Of a stretch of DNA of 35,395 nucleotides, positions 7,779 to 16,653 are shown piece by piece. Where the stretch lies: the NCBI GenBank assembly GCA_947629365.1, contig CANRDM010000004.1:1-35395 (forward strand), given 5' to 3'. Source of the DNA: an uncultured Bacilli bacterium. GTDB lineage: Bacteria > Bacillota_I > Bacilli_A > RF39 > UBA660. The position numbers were made by a program, and so were the translations under genes. The notes under the pieces are model-generated. The model made no database searches and was not told the DNA's origin. It worked only from the letters and a program-made list of their open reading frames with translations. Every line of letters starts with the position of its first letter. Within the stretch, counting starts at the first letter, position 1.

Positions 7779-8279
7779 TTAAAAACGTTTTAATTTAGGA
7801 CTATTTTGTTCTTTATTTAAGTAATTAAATAATTGGACAAAATAGTTCATTTCATTTTTATAGTAATCTAATTCTTGATTATTTAAATCTGAACAAAAAT
7901 AAACTTTTTTGACATAAGCTATATTATTATCTACTTTTAAATTTTTAGATATCCAATCTAGAAATTTAAACTCAAAATTAAAATCTTTGATAAAGATAAG
8001 TAAATCCGAACATTCACCATTTTCAAAACAATTTTTAATAAAATTAATTAATTTATTTATATCAAATGATGTTATTGAGTAATCTAGACAGACATTACAA
8101 AATAAACGTAAGAAATCATAAACTGACCAATTATTATATTTAAACTTGCTCGCTAATGATTTTATATAATTAGCTTGTCTTTGATATTCTTCATCAGATA
8201 TATTTCTTCTTTCAATACTTTTCTTTGGTTCTTCTTCTATTAAACCCTCTAAACGGGAACTTATAGCTAATCTTTTCAT
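7779..8279 (-). CDS. hypothetical protein at the end of the spoVD-mraY-ftsW run
   Basis: 166 residues, predicted soluble, mostly helical. A basic N terminus (KKSIERRNISDEEYQRQANY) is followed by an aromatic-rich body (YDFLRLFCNVCLDYS; FKFLDWISKNL). I recognise no family and see no catalytic motif. It lies 59 bases downstream of ftsW on the same strand and could be co-transcribed with the division genes, but nothing in the sequence proves a link. Confidence 0.7.
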   Translation of the reverse strand: MKRLAISSRLEGLIEEEPKKSIERRNISDEEYQRQANYIKSLASKFKYNNWSVYDFLRLFCNVCLDYSITSFDINKLINFIKNCFENGECSDLLIFIKDFNFEFKFLDWISKNLKVDNNIAYVKKVYFCSDLNNQELDYYKNEMNYFVQLFNYLNKEQNSPKLKRF

Positions 8280-8338
8280 AAATACCTCATTTCTTTCTCA
8301 TTATTATATAATAAATAAAAGATATTTAAAAGTTTAAA

Positions 8339-9421
8339 TTAACTATTTTTACTGATATTTAGTAATATCCCAATTGAGGCCATACTAACAAGCAAACTTG
8401 ATCCCCCATAAGATAAGAAGGGAAGAGTAACACCAGTTACGGGAATAAGGCCAACGACAACCATTAAATTCAAAACAGCTTGAATAATAAGGCCAAAAGA
8501 CAAACCAAAGGCTAAAAATTTACCAAATAAATCTTTGCTTTTTAAAGAAATCATCATCCCACGATAGAAGATAATAAAAAATAAACTACTCACAATTAAG
8601 ATACCTAAGAACCCTAACTCTTCACTAATAATAGAAAAAATAAAATCTGTTTGGGGTTCTGGTAAATAAAAATATTTTTGCCTTGATTTTAAAAAACCTT
8701 GTCCTAACAAGCCACCTGGACCAATTGCATACAAACTTTGAAGTATTTGGTAGCCGCTTCCTAAAGGGTCACTCCAAGGATTTAGAAAACTTACGATTCT
8801 TTTCATTCGGTAAGGAGCAGCGATAATGATACCTACAATCCCAAGTAAACCGAGAAGCCCCATTTTAACAAAGAAAGATATATTAACACCACTAGTAAAA
8901 ATTAACACAACTAAAGTGATGACAATAACCATTGCGGTTCCAAAATCTGGTTCCAGCATAATGATAAGGAAGAAAAAAGCAATAACTCCTAAAATAGGTA
9001 AAACACCCTTGGTAATACTTTTCATTGTTTTTTTATTATTAGTTAAATATTTGGAAACATAAATAATCAGTCCAATTTTTGCAAATTCACTTGGCTGAAT
9101 TCCTAAAGAACCAATACCAAACCAACTTCTAGAACCATTTCTAATACTACCTATACCAGGAATTAAAACAAGTATTAATAAAGTAGCGCAGATAATTAAG
9201 ATGATATTTGCGTATTTATAATAGATATGATAATCTAATTTAGTTAAGAAATACATTAAAACTAAACCGATTAAAAAGAAAATTGTTTGCATTTTAACAA
9301 ATTTATATGGATCTTGAAATTTATATTCTGCCCAAACAAAACTAGCTGAATAAATCATTACAAGTCCAAATATTGCTATTAAAAGACAAACAATTAACAA
9401 AGGTTTATCAATCTTTTTCAA
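8339..9421 (-). CDS. ftsW: FtsW/SpoVE-type SEDS peptidoglycan polymerase
   Basis: 360 residues with about ten membrane helices. SEDS signatures: IYSASFVWA near residue 24, RSWFGIGSLGIQPSEFAKIG (about 98-117), a QSLYAIGPGGLLGQG-like loop, PEPQTDFIFSIISEELGF, and the C-terminal TGVTLPFLSYGGSS. The start is a TTG with a G-rich stretch upstream (GGGGG about 10 bases away). SEDS proteins polymerise glycan strands from lipid II together with a class B PBP. It lies 23 bases after mraY, where spoVE/ftsW follows in the standard cluster, though murD is missing between them. Confidence 0.93.
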   Translation of the reverse strand: MKKIDKPLLIVCLLIAIFGLVMIYSASFVWAEYKFQDPYKFVKMQTIFFLIGLVLMYFLTKLDYHIYYKYANIILIICATLLILVLIPGIGSIRNGSRSWFGIGSLGIQPSEFAKIGLIIYVSKYLTNNKKTMKSITKGVLPILGVIAFFFLIIMLEPDFGTAMVIVITLVVLIFTSGVNISFFVKMGLLGLLGIVGIIIAAPYRMKRIVSFLNPWSDPLGSGYQILQSLYAIGPGGLLGQGFLKSRQKYFYLPEPQTDFIFSIISEELGFLGILIVSSLFFIIFYRGMMISLKSKDLFGKFLAFGLSFGLIIQAVLNLMVVVGLIPVTGVTLPFLSYGGSSLLVSMASIGILLNISKNS

Positions 9422-9444
9422 AACCCCAACCCCCTAAATATATT

Positions 9445-10437
9445 TTATAACCAAACTCCGTAAGTAATCGCTGCCATTGCGAGTAATAAACCAACCACAT
9501 AGAATAATTTTATAATATCACTTTCATTCCATTTTAATTCTTCAAAATGGTGATGCAGTGGAGCTTTTAAAAATACTTTTTTATGAAATTCTCTAATACC
9601 AATAATTTGAATAAAACTACTTAATGTTTCAATAACAAAGACTCCCCCAATAATTGCTAAAGATAATTCGTGTCTTGTTAGAATAGCAATAGTTGCTAGA
9701 GCTCCTCCTAAGGAAAGTGAACCTAAATCGCCCATAAACACTTTAGCTGGATGTGAATTAAAGACTAAAAAGCCAAGAAGAGCACCCACAATTAAGAAAC
9801 AAAAGATAGCTATTTCTTGATATCCTTCAAGCCAACCACAATTCCAAGAAATAATTCCATAAGCAAGAAAAGCAATGGCGGAAAGCCCAGCACATAGTCC
9901 ATCAAGACCATCCGTAATATTAACAGCATTAGTTGTACCTACTAATAAGAAGAGAATAAATAAACCAAAGGTCCAACCTAAAGGAATAACTAAATTTAAA
10001 GCTGTAAATTCAATTGTTGATGAACCACCACTTCGCATAAAGAAGTAGAAGAATATTAAAGCAATAATTACTTGAATTAAAAACTTAGTAACTAAACTTA
10101 AACCAGCATTATTTTTATATTTAACTTTTAAAAAGTCGTCAACTCCCCCTAAAATAGCATAGGCAAGAAAAACAAAAATTAAAATAAAGATATTAAAACT
10201 AGGCTCAATACTCCCATTTATGTAGAGGAGTATTAAAGAAAGAATAACGGGAATGATAAAAATAATTCCTCCCATTGTTGGGGTTCCTTCTTTTTTTAAA
10301 TGTCTTTTATTAATATCGCGACTAACACTTTGACCAATATGAAATTTTTTTAAAATAGGAATAAATATTAGTCCACAAGATATAGCTAGGGTAAAACCTA
10401 ACATCATTGCCATCGCAGCTTTTGCAAGAATTAACAT
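9445..10437 (-). CDS. mraY: phospho-N-acetylmuramoyl-pentapeptide transferase MraY
   Basis: 330 residues, about ten membrane helices. Family motifs: GTPTMGGIIFI (about 51-61), DDFLKVKYKNNAGLS, NAVNITDGLDGLCAG with the catalytic aspartates, FMGDLGSLSLGG, and the C-terminal APLHHHFE. It transfers phospho-MurNAc-pentapeptide to undecaprenyl phosphate to make lipid I. Second gene of the leftward spoVD-mraY-ftsW set, 78 bases after spoVD; murE, which usually sits between them, is absent. Confidence 0.97.
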   Translation of the reverse strand: MLILAKAAMAMMLGFTLAISCGLIFIPILKKFHIGQSVSRDINKRHLKKEGTPTMGGIIFIIPVILSLILLYINGSIEPSFNIFILIFVFLAYAILGGVDDFLKVKYKNNAGLSLVTKFLIQVIIALIFFYFFMRSGGSSTIEFTALNLVIPLGWTFGLFILFLLVGTTNAVNITDGLDGLCAGLSAIAFLAYGIISWNCGWLEGYQEIAIFCFLIVGALLGFLVFNSHPAKVFMGDLGSLSLGGALATIAILTRHELSLAIIGGVFVIETLSSFIQIIGIREFHKKVFLKAPLHHHFEELKWNESDIIKLFYVVGLLLAMAAITYGVWL

Positions 10438-10515
10438 ATATCCACCTCTTTTTAATTATACAACATCGTTATAGTATTTATTAAAATCGATAATAATTAT
10501 TTACATAAATTTGAC

Positions 10516-12417
10516 TTAATTTAATAGTAAAGTTATAGTGGTATCAACGCTTTGGAAAGTATTGGCTGCTGGAGACATATAAACAACTTTATCACCATTA
10601 CCACTATATTTTACTTTAAAATCTTTTAAAGCTTTAGTTGCTTCACTCTTACTCATTCCCACAACATCTGGGACAACTAAATATTTAACATCTAAATATG
10701 AATATTCTTTAAGCATTCCGCCACTTTGTTCTTTAATTCCTAATGTTTCTATCGCGCTAATTAGAATACTTCTCGCAATTGGGGCTGAGACAGTTCCGCC
10801 ATATTGAGTTACACCTTTAGGATTATCGATAGCGACATAGACTATTACCTCAGGATCATTCGCCGGTAAAAAACCAATAAAAGAAAGGGTGTAATTACCA
10901 ACCATATATTTGCCATCTTTAACTTTTTGCGCTGTTCCAGTTTTACCGCCAACACGGTAATTTTCAATGTAAGCATTTTTACCTGTCCCATTAGCTACAA
11001 CACTTTCAAGAGCAAAGCGAGCAGTAGCAGAAGTTTCGGGGGAAATAACTCTTCTTTTTTCTTTAGGTTTGTTTTCAAAGACAATGGTTTTACTTACTTC
11101 ATCAGTGGTATTCATTACTACATAAGGAGTATATAAAATACCACCATTAATAACAGCCGATACAGCAGTTATTTGTTGAATTGGTGTGACACTTATACCT
11201 TGACCAAAAGCGGTAGTGGCAAGTTCAAGTGGTCCCATTTTTTCTTCTTTAAATAGGATACCATTTCCTTCACCATTTAAATCAATACCCGTTTTACTGC
11301 CAAAACCAAAGTTTTTGATATAACTCATTAATTTTTCTACACCTAGTTTATTACCTAAAGAAACAAATCCTGGGTTACAAGAATTTTCAACTACTTCTAA
11401 GTAAGTTTGGGCACCGTGCCCACCTCTTTTCCAACAATGAAGAGTACCTCCATCAACAGATATGGCACCACTATCTGTAAAAGTATCTTTAAATAAATCA
11501 ACTGTTCCTTCTTCAATGGAAGATGCTAAAGTAATTATTTTAAAAGTACTACCAGGTTCAAAAGTCATCCAAATAGGTAAGTTTCGATTAATAACTTCTT
11601 CTGAATAATCTTGATATTTAGATGGATTAAAAGAAGGCAGGCTTCCCATTGCTAGTATTTCCCCCGTTTTAGGTTTCATTACAATACTAAGGGCGGCATC
11701 AGCATTATATTTGTCGGTAGCGTTTTTAAGTTCATTATCAACGGCTTTAACTAGTTCAATATCAAGCGTTAATTTTAAAGTCATCCCTTTAGTCGGAGCG
11801 ACATAACTATCCGGTATTTCTAATTTATTACCTTTACCATCACTATAATATTTAAGTTCTCCATTTGTCCCTTTTAAATATTCATCATAAGTAAGTTCAA
11901 GACCTGATAATCCTTGATTATCACTTCCAACAAAACCAATAATATGGGCTAAAGTTTCTCCGTAAGGATAATATCTTTTGGAATCAACTACTAAATAAAC
12001 TCCATCATATCCTAAAGCTTCAATTTTATCAGCAACTTCGCTATCTAAATCCATTCCTTTACGAATAATTTCCATACTAGAATGTTTGGAAACATATTTA
12101 TATACATCATCATAAGAACAATTTAATACATCGGCAATATCTTGGGAAACTTTTTCTTTATCTTTAATTTGATTAGGTACTACATAAATGGTTGTTGTAA
12201 CTATACTAGTAGCTAAAATATTCCCATTCCTATCAACTATATCACCCCTTGGAGCATTAATAGTCATTTTTCTACTCCACAAATCTTCAGTAATCTTGGA
12301 TAATTTATTATAAGATATTACTTGAATATAAAATACTTTGCCAATAATTAATAAAAGAGCAATCGATATAACAATTACAACAAATCTAATTCTTATATGG
12401 ATCTCGTTAAAAAACAT
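10516..12417 (-). CDS. spoVD: class B penicillin-binding protein, SpoVD-like
   Basis: 633 residues from the ATG at 12417, preceded by AGTGGTG; a GTG four codons upstream is possible but has no spaced ribosome site. One membrane helix (about 11-33), dimerisation domain with APRGDIVDRNGNILA (55-69), transpeptidase domain with STFK (290-293), SCN (346-348) and KTGTA (492-496), and a single C-terminal PASTA domain (about 575-633). Cys in SCN, one PASTA domain and the position before mraY match SpoVD, the spore-cortex transpeptidase of Bacillus. It could also be the elongation transpeptidase in this organism. First gene of the inverted half of the cluster. Confidence 0.9.
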   Translation of the reverse strand: MFFNEIHIRIRFVVIVISIALLLIIGKVFYIQVISYNKLSKITEDLWSRKMTINAPRGDIVDRNGNILATSIVTTTIYVVPNQIKDKEKVSQDIADVLNCSYDDVYKYVSKHSSMEIIRKGMDLDSEVADKIEALGYDGVYLVVDSKRYYPYGETLAHIIGFVGSDNQGLSGLELTYDEYLKGTNGELKYYSDGKGNKLEIPDSYVAPTKGMTLKLTLDIELVKAVDNELKNATDKYNADAALSIVMKPKTGEILAMGSLPSFNPSKYQDYSEEVINRNLPIWMTFEPGSTFKIITLASSIEEGTVDLFKDTFTDSGAISVDGGTLHCWKRGGHGAQTYLEVVENSCNPGFVSLGNKLGVEKLMSYIKNFGFGSKTGIDLNGEGNGILFKEEKMGPLELATTAFGQGISVTPIQQITAVSAVINGGILYTPYVVMNTTDEVSKTIVFENKPKEKRRVISPETSATARFALESVVANGTGKNAYIENYRVGGKTGTAQKVKDGKYMVGNYTLSFIGFLPANDPEVIVYVAIDNPKGVTQYGGTVSAPIARSILISAIETLGIKEQSGGMLKEYSYLDVKYLVVPDVVGMSKSEATKALKDFKVKYSGNGDKVVYMSPAANTFQSVDTTITLLLN

Positions 12418-12497
12418 ATTATTCACCACTAAATAATATGTTTTAAAATTATTTATTATTAACTTCGAAAATTTACATATAATTTATTATAAATAAA

Positions 12498-12526
12498 TTG
12501 AAAAATAAAGTTAGGTGTGATATTAT
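12498..12526 (+). promoter_or_regulatory. lemA promoter
   Basis: TTGAAA (12498-12503), 17-base spacer, TATTAT (12521-12526), followed by an AAGGAGG ribosome site before lemA. Confidence 0.75.
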
Positions 12527-12547
12527 TTTTCTATAAGGAGGATAAAA

Positions 12548-13099
12548 ATGCATTGGTGGATAATTTTAATTATTGTGGCTGTTTTAATTATTTTATATGT
12601 AATAAGTGTTTATAATAGTCTTGTTAGTTTAAAAAACAAAGTAGACGATCAAAAAAGTCAAATTGATGTAGAACTTAAAAGAAGATTTGATTTAGTACCT
12701 AATTTAGTTGAAACAGTTAAAGGTTATACTAAACACGAGAAAGAAACTTTAGAGGATGTTGTTAAAGCTAGAAATGCTTATGCAACTGCAAATAGCACCG
12801 AAGAATCTTTAAAAGCTGATGGTGAATTAACTAAAGCTATTAACAAATTATTTGCTTTATCAGAAAGTTATCCTGATTTAAAGGCTAATCAAAACTTTAT
12901 TGATTTACAAAATGAGCTTTCTGAAATTGAACAAAAAATTGTTTATGCTAGAGGTTTCTATAATGACTCTATCTTAAAATATAATAATAAAGTTCAAATG
13001 TTTCCATCTAATATAATTGCTAAAATATTTGGCTTTACTAAAGGTGCTTTCTTTGAAGCTAGTAGTGAAGAAAGAGAAAATGTTAAAGTTAAATTCTAA
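12548..13099 (+). CDS. lemA: LemA family protein
   Basis: 183 residues. An N-terminal membrane helix (about 3-22) leads straight into the LemA helical bundle: YNSLVSLKNKVDDQKSQID, RRFDLVPNLVETVKGYTKHE, and the C-terminal IVYARGFYNDSILKYNN ... FPSNIIAKIFGF signature. The bundle should lie outside the membrane. It is strongly expressed-looking (good promoter, ideal AAGGAGG) and paired with a DUF2207 protein gene; LemA genes very often neighbour such membrane proteins. The function of the family is not settled. Confidence 0.95.
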   Translation: MHWWIILIIVAVLIILYVISVYNSLVSLKNKVDDQKSQIDVELKRRFDLVPNLVETVKGYTKHEKETLEDVVKARNAYATANSTEESLKADGELTKAINKLFALSESYPDLKANQNFIDLQNELSEIEQKIVYARGFYNDSILKYNNKVQMFPSNIIAKIFGFTKGAFFEASSEERENVKVKF

Positions 13100-13122
13100 A
13101 GGCATTGTTAATGCCTTTTAAT
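13098..13122 (+). terminator. hairpin after lemA
   Basis: AAAGGCATT / AATGCCTTT with a 3-base loop, followed by a broken T tract. It could attenuate read-through into the DUF2207 gene and so set LemA in excess. Confidence 0.6.
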
Positions 13123-13136
13123 TTTTGAGGTGACTT

Positions 13137-14810
13137 ATGATAAAAAAATTATCTTATATAATAATATTATTAATAACTTTATTTATAAGTAGTGAAGTAT
13201 ACGCAAATGATATAAAAAAAATAACTATGGATATTTATGTTAATAATAATGGTGATGCTTTAGTTACGGAAGAATGGACGGCTGATTTAGATAGAGGAAC
13301 AGAAGGGTATAAGCCATACTATAATTTAGGTGAAAGTGAAATTAAAGACTTTAAAGTATATTTAAATAATTATGAATATGAAACATTATCTAGTTGGAAC
13401 GTTGATGCCTCATTTAATGAAAAAGCTTACAAAGCAGGATTAAACGAGATAAATAATGGCTATGAATTATGCTTTGGCATTAGTAAATATGGCCTTAATA
13501 CCTACAGAATGGTTTATACAATTACTAATTTTGTTTCCAGTGTTAGTGATGCTGATATGATTTATTGGCAATTAGTGCCTTATGATTTATCGGATAAACC
13601 TGATTATGTTTATATTAAAATCCATAGTGATTTTGCTTATGCTAATGACTTGCCTGTATGGGGATATGGTAACTACGGAGGATATGCTTATGTTTATGAT
13701 GGATATATCGAAATGCTAAAAGAAGATGGTCTTGATAGCGATGAATATATGACTATCTTAGTTAAATTTCCCAAAGGAACTTTTAATACTTCTTCAAAAT
13801 TAAATAAAGATTTTGCTTATTATTTAGATATGGCTAACGATGGCGCTAAAACATATTCTGATAAGCTCAGTTGGTGGCAAGTTATTTTAACGATTATAGG
13901 TATAGTCATTGCCTTTATTTTAAACTTTTTACCTTATATAATTATTCTTTTTGTTATTTATAAAATATTTAGTCAAAGCAAATATGGTACCAAAAAATTA
14001 AAATTTGGCAAAATTGGTAAAAAAGTAAAAAATTCACCATATTTTAGAGATATTCCTTTAAATAAAGATATATTTAAAGCTTATTGGGTAGCTTGTGAAT
14101 ATAATTTAATTAAAAAACAAACCGATTTTTTAGGAGCAATTCTTTTAAAATGGTTAAAAAATAATAATATTGAAAATGTAACTATGGAAGGTAAGGATAA
14201 AGCTCTTAAACTTATTAGTGGTGATAATCTATCGGTAAGAGAAAAAGAATTATTTGATATGATGTTAAAAGCCTCAGTTGATGGGGTATTAGAAAGTAAT
14301 GAATTTACTAATTGGTGTAAAAATAATTATAATAAGATATTATCTTGGTTTAATAATGTTATTGATGATCAAACAATTAATTTTGTTAATGAAGGTTTAA
14401 TTAGAGAAGAAAAAGGGAAATTTACTACAACTTATTATGTTGATGATAAAATGATGGAATATGCTATTCAAATGGATGGATTAAAAAATTTCTTAAATGA
14501 TTTTTCGAATATTAAAGACAGAGAAGCAATTGAAGTTAAAATCTGGGAATACTATTTAATGTATGCTCAAATATTTGGTATAGCTGAAAAGGTAGCCAAA
14601 GAATTTAAAAGATTATACCCTGATATTTTAACAGATGATTATTATAATGATGTAATATTTATTCATACAATATCAGCTAAAGGAGTAAGCGCTGCAAGCA
14701 CAGCTAAAAGTAGAGCCGAGAGTTATTCATCGGGTGGAGGAGGATTCTCATCTGGTGGAGGTGGCGGTGGTTCCTTCGGTGGCGGAGGCGGCGGAGGCGG
14801 TTTCCGTTAA
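13137..14810 (+). CDS. DUF2207 membrane protein with glycine-rich tail
   Basis: 557 residues. Signal peptide (1-23, ending SEVYA), extracellular DUF2207 domain (about 24-225, with ITMDIYVNNNGDALVTEEWT and YWQLVPYDLS), a long double membrane segment (about 245-280), a large cytoplasmic part, and a final tail of SSGGGGF and GGGGGG blocks ending GGGFR. The tail is typical of DUF2207 proteins. The DNA for the tail (about 14727-14810) is far richer in G and C than the rest. It follows lemA and probably works with it at the envelope; the role is unknown. Confidence 0.88.
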   Translation: MIKKLSYIIILLITLFISSEVYANDIKKITMDIYVNNNGDALVTEEWTADLDRGTEGYKPYYNLGESEIKDFKVYLNNYEYETLSSWNVDASFNEKAYKAGLNEINNGYELCFGISKYGLNTYRMVYTITNFVSSVSDADMIYWQLVPYDLSDKPDYVYIKIHSDFAYANDLPVWGYGNYGGYAYVYDGYIEMLKEDGLDSDEYMTILVKFPKGTFNTSSKLNKDFAYYLDMANDGAKTYSDKLSWWQVILTIIGIVIAFILNFLPYIIILFVIYKIFSQSKYGTKKLKFGKIGKKVKNSPYFRDIPLNKDIFKAYWVACEYNLIKKQTDFLGAILLKWLKNNNIENVTMEGKDKALKLISGDNLSVREKELFDMMLKASVDGVLESNEFTNWCKNNYNKILSWFNNVIDDQTINFVNEGLIREEKGKFTTTYYVDDKMMEYAIQMDGLKNFLNDFSNIKDREAIEVKIWEYYLMYAQIFGIAEKVAKEFKRLYPDILTDDYYNDVIFIHTISAKGVSAASTAKSRAESYSSGGGGFSSGGGGGGSFGGGGGGGGFR

Positions 14811-14822
14811 CCCAAAGATTTA

Positions 14823-14851
14823 AAAGGAAAGTTTTTGCTTTTCTTTTTTTT
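14823..14851 (+). terminator. terminator of lemA-DUF2207
   Basis: Stem AAAGGAAAG / CTTTTCTTT (one G-U) with a 6-base loop and a long T run. Confidence 0.75.
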
Positions 14852-14861
14852 GCCATAATAA

Positions 14862-14883
14862 AACTAGTCAATAAAGACTAGTT
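14862..14883 (-). terminator. lexA terminator
   Basis: Perfect 8-bp stem AACTAGTC / GACTAGTT. On the minus strand it is followed by TTTATTAT, just after the lexA stop. Confidence 0.7.
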
Positions 14884-14894
14884 ATAAAAGTTAA

Positions 14895-15518
14895 TTAAAA
14901 TTTACGATATAAGCCAATAGCAACTCCTAAAATGGTACAATTACTTAATATAATTGGTTCCATTGTATCATTTTCTGGCTGTAATCTGATATGACCATTC
15001 TCTTTATAAAATCTTTTTAGTGTTGCTTCATTTTCCATAGTCATTGCGACAACTATATCGCCATTTTTGGCATTGCTTTGCTTTTTAACAATAACATAAT
15101 CACCATCAAAGATACCAGCATTAATCATACTTTCACCACTGACGTGAAGAGTAAATACTTCTTCTTTAGCGGGGATTAAAGATGCCGGTAAATCAAAAAA
15201 TTCATTAGGTTGTTCAATGGCAGTAATAGGGCTACCGGCTGTTATTTTACCAAGAAGAGGAACTTTAACAACATCTTCATTAGTTTTTAAATATTCATTT
15301 TCACATAATATTTCAATTGTTCTAAATTTGTTACTTGTTGTTTTAATGTAACCTAATTGTTCAAGATTTTTTAAATGAACAAAAACTGTTGCGGGACTTG
15401 ATAATCCAACACCTTTACATATTTCTCTAATTGCAGGGGGATATCCGTGTTCAGCCGTATATTTTTTGACAAAATCTAAAATATCATTTTGTCTTTTAGT
15501 TAATTCTTTAGTATTCAT
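14895..15518 (-). CDS. lexA: SOS repressor LexA
   Basis: 207 residues. N-terminal winged helix (about 1-70, with GYPPAIREICKGVGLSSPATV), then the S24 self-cleavage domain: cleavage site ITAGSPITA with Ala94-Gly95, catalytic Ser130 in HVSGESM and Lys168 in EATLKRF. All residues for RecA-stimulated autocleavage are present. AGGAGTGATGAA precedes the ATG. Its own promoter overlaps a LexA box, so it should be autoregulated, and it faces a second SOS-box promoter. Confidence 0.97.
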   Translation of the reverse strand: MNTKELTKRQNDILDFVKKYTAEHGYPPAIREICKGVGLSSPATVFVHLKNLEQLGYIKTTSNKFRTIEILCENEYLKTNEDVVKVPLLGKITAGSPITAIEQPNEFFDLPASLIPAKEEVFTLHVSGESMINAGIFDGDYVIVKKQSNAKNGDIVVAMTMENEATLKRFYKENGHIRLQPENDTMEPIILSNCTILGVAIGLYRKF

Positions 15519-15536
15519 TTCATCACTCCTAAATTC

Positions 15537-15575
15537 ATTTTACACTAAATATTGTTAAATGTCAAACAATTGTTT
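15537..15575 (-). promoter_or_regulatory. lexA promoter with overlapping SOS box
   Basis: On the minus strand, TTGACA (15560-15565), 17-base spacer, TAAAAT (15537-15542). The palindrome AAACAATTGTTT (15564-15575) overlaps the -35. It matches the Firmicutes LexA box (GAACN4GTTC) in layout with an A and a T at the outer positions. Confidence 0.85.
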
Positions 15576-15602
15576 AATTTTAAGAAAATTTTCAAAAAAA
15601 GC

Positions 15603-15632
15603 TTGAAACGAACAATTGTTTTTTGATAAGAT
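15603..15632 (+). promoter_or_regulatory. SOS-box promoter of the small membrane peptide gene
   Basis: TTGAAA (15603-15608), 18-base spacer, TAAGAT (15627-15632). The spacer contains GAACAATTGTTT (15610-15621), a LexA-box-type near palindrome, so LexA would block polymerase binding. Confidence 0.8.
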
Positions 15633-15657
15633 GATAGGGAAAGAAGGAGTGATAATT

Positions 15658-15795
15658 ATGAAAAAAACATTAATTGATTTAGGAGGGATTATATTATTTT
15701 ATTTAATATTAATTTTTGGCGTAATTATCCTGAACAATCGATTTACCGAACTAAATAAAAATATTAATGCTGGTTTAATAGTAAGTACTCATTGA
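15658..15795 (+). CDS. 45-residue SOS-controlled membrane peptide (YneA/SosA-like position)
   Basis: ATG 15658 follows an ideal AAGAAGGAG ribosome site at 8 bases. The product has a short basic start (MKKTLID), one membrane helix (about 8-26, GGIILFYLILIFGVIIL) and a 20-residue polar tail ending VSTH. Its promoter holds a LexA box and its 3' end overlaps an intrinsic terminator, so it is a monocistronic SOS gene divergent from lexA. That is the position and topology of the SOS division inhibitors YneA (Bacillus) and SosA (Staphylococcus), but this peptide is shorter and has no LysM domain; I see no sequence similarity that proves the link. Function as a damage-induced division inhibitor is inference. 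Confidence 0.75.
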   Translation: MKKTLIDLGGIILFYLILIFGVIILNNRFTELNKNINAGLIVSTH

Positions 15796-15811
15796 CATAA
15801 GTACTTTTTTT
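15783..15811 (+). terminator. terminator of the SOS peptide gene
   Basis: AAGTACT / AGTACTT with a 10-base loop and a run of seven T. It overlaps the last four codons of the peptide gene. Confidence 0.85.
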
Positions 15812-15849
15812 CTTTAAAATATCATTTTGATAGTGAAAAGAGGAATATA

Positions 15850-16641
15850 ATGGAAATAACTTCAATCGATAAAATAAAGAAAGCTTATTCTTTTAGTAAT
15901 GAAAATTTAACTGCCTATCAAAACATTATTGATTTTAAAGATAAAAATGTTTTATCAGTTGTGGGAAGTGGCGACCAATACTTTTCTTTTCTTCTTTTTG
16001 GGGCAAAAGAAATAGACTTGTTTGATAACAATTTGGTGGCATTGTATTATTTTTATTTAAAATATTATGCAATTATGTTATTAAACTATAAAGAATTTAT
16101 TGATAGTTTTTATTATTATAAAAATACTCAGAAAAATTATAGTAAAATTAGAGATTGCCTCCCAGATGAAATAAAAACTTTTTTTGATGAGTTTTTAAAA
16201 AATAAGGGCTTAAACTCGTTATTATATAAGCCTATTCCTTTATCAATTCATACTGATAATGTTGATAGAACAATTCCTTATTTAAAAGGTAAACGTTATT
16301 ATGAATTAAAAGAATTACTTAAAAGCACATCTTTTCCCAATGTGTTTTTATATGATTTACGCGATTTATATGCATCATTAGATAGAAATTATGATATTAT
16401 GATATTTTCTAATATATATGCTTATTTAAATATGGAAGTTAAAGAATATCGTCAATTTTTAAAAAAATATGAAAAATTTTTAAATGATGGTGGTGTTATT
16501 GAAGCTAACTATGAATGGATATCCTTTGAACGCGATTTTAAAAAGTATGGTTTTAAAAAACATTATGTTGATTCTGCCAATGACAAAATGCTGGCTTTAA
16601 ATGATAAAGATAATATCATAACTTTAAAAAAACACTTTTAA
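15850..16641 (+). CDS. DUF3419-like SAM-binding protein
   Basis: 263 residues, soluble. The N-terminal third reads like DUF3419 (the BtaA-related SAM-dependent family): VLSVVGSGDQYFSFLLFGAK (about 35-54), a strand ending EIDLFDNN, then the LKYYAIMLLNYKEFI helix. A later strand, YDIMIFSNIYAYL (about 181-193), and FLNDGGVIEANY fit motif IV and V positions of a Rossmann methyltransferase fold. BtaA moves the aminocarboxypropyl group of SAM to diacylglycerol; whether this short version does so is unknown. AAGAGG lies upstream. The next gene is a glycolipid synthase, so lipid-related work is possible, but that is inference. Confidence 0.55.
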   Translation: MEITSIDKIKKAYSFSNENLTAYQNIIDFKDKNVLSVVGSGDQYFSFLLFGAKEIDLFDNNLVALYYFYLKYYAIMLLNYKEFIDSFYYYKNTQKNYSKIRDCLPDEIKTFFDEFLKNKGLNSLLYKPIPLSIHTDNVDRTIPYLKGKRYYELKELLKSTSFPNVFLYDLRDLYASLDRNYDIMIFSNIYAYLNMEVKEYRQFLKKYEKFLNDGGVIEANYEWISFERDFKKYGFKKHYVDSANDKMLALNDKDNIITLKKHF

Positions 16642-16653
16642 AAATTTTTAAAA

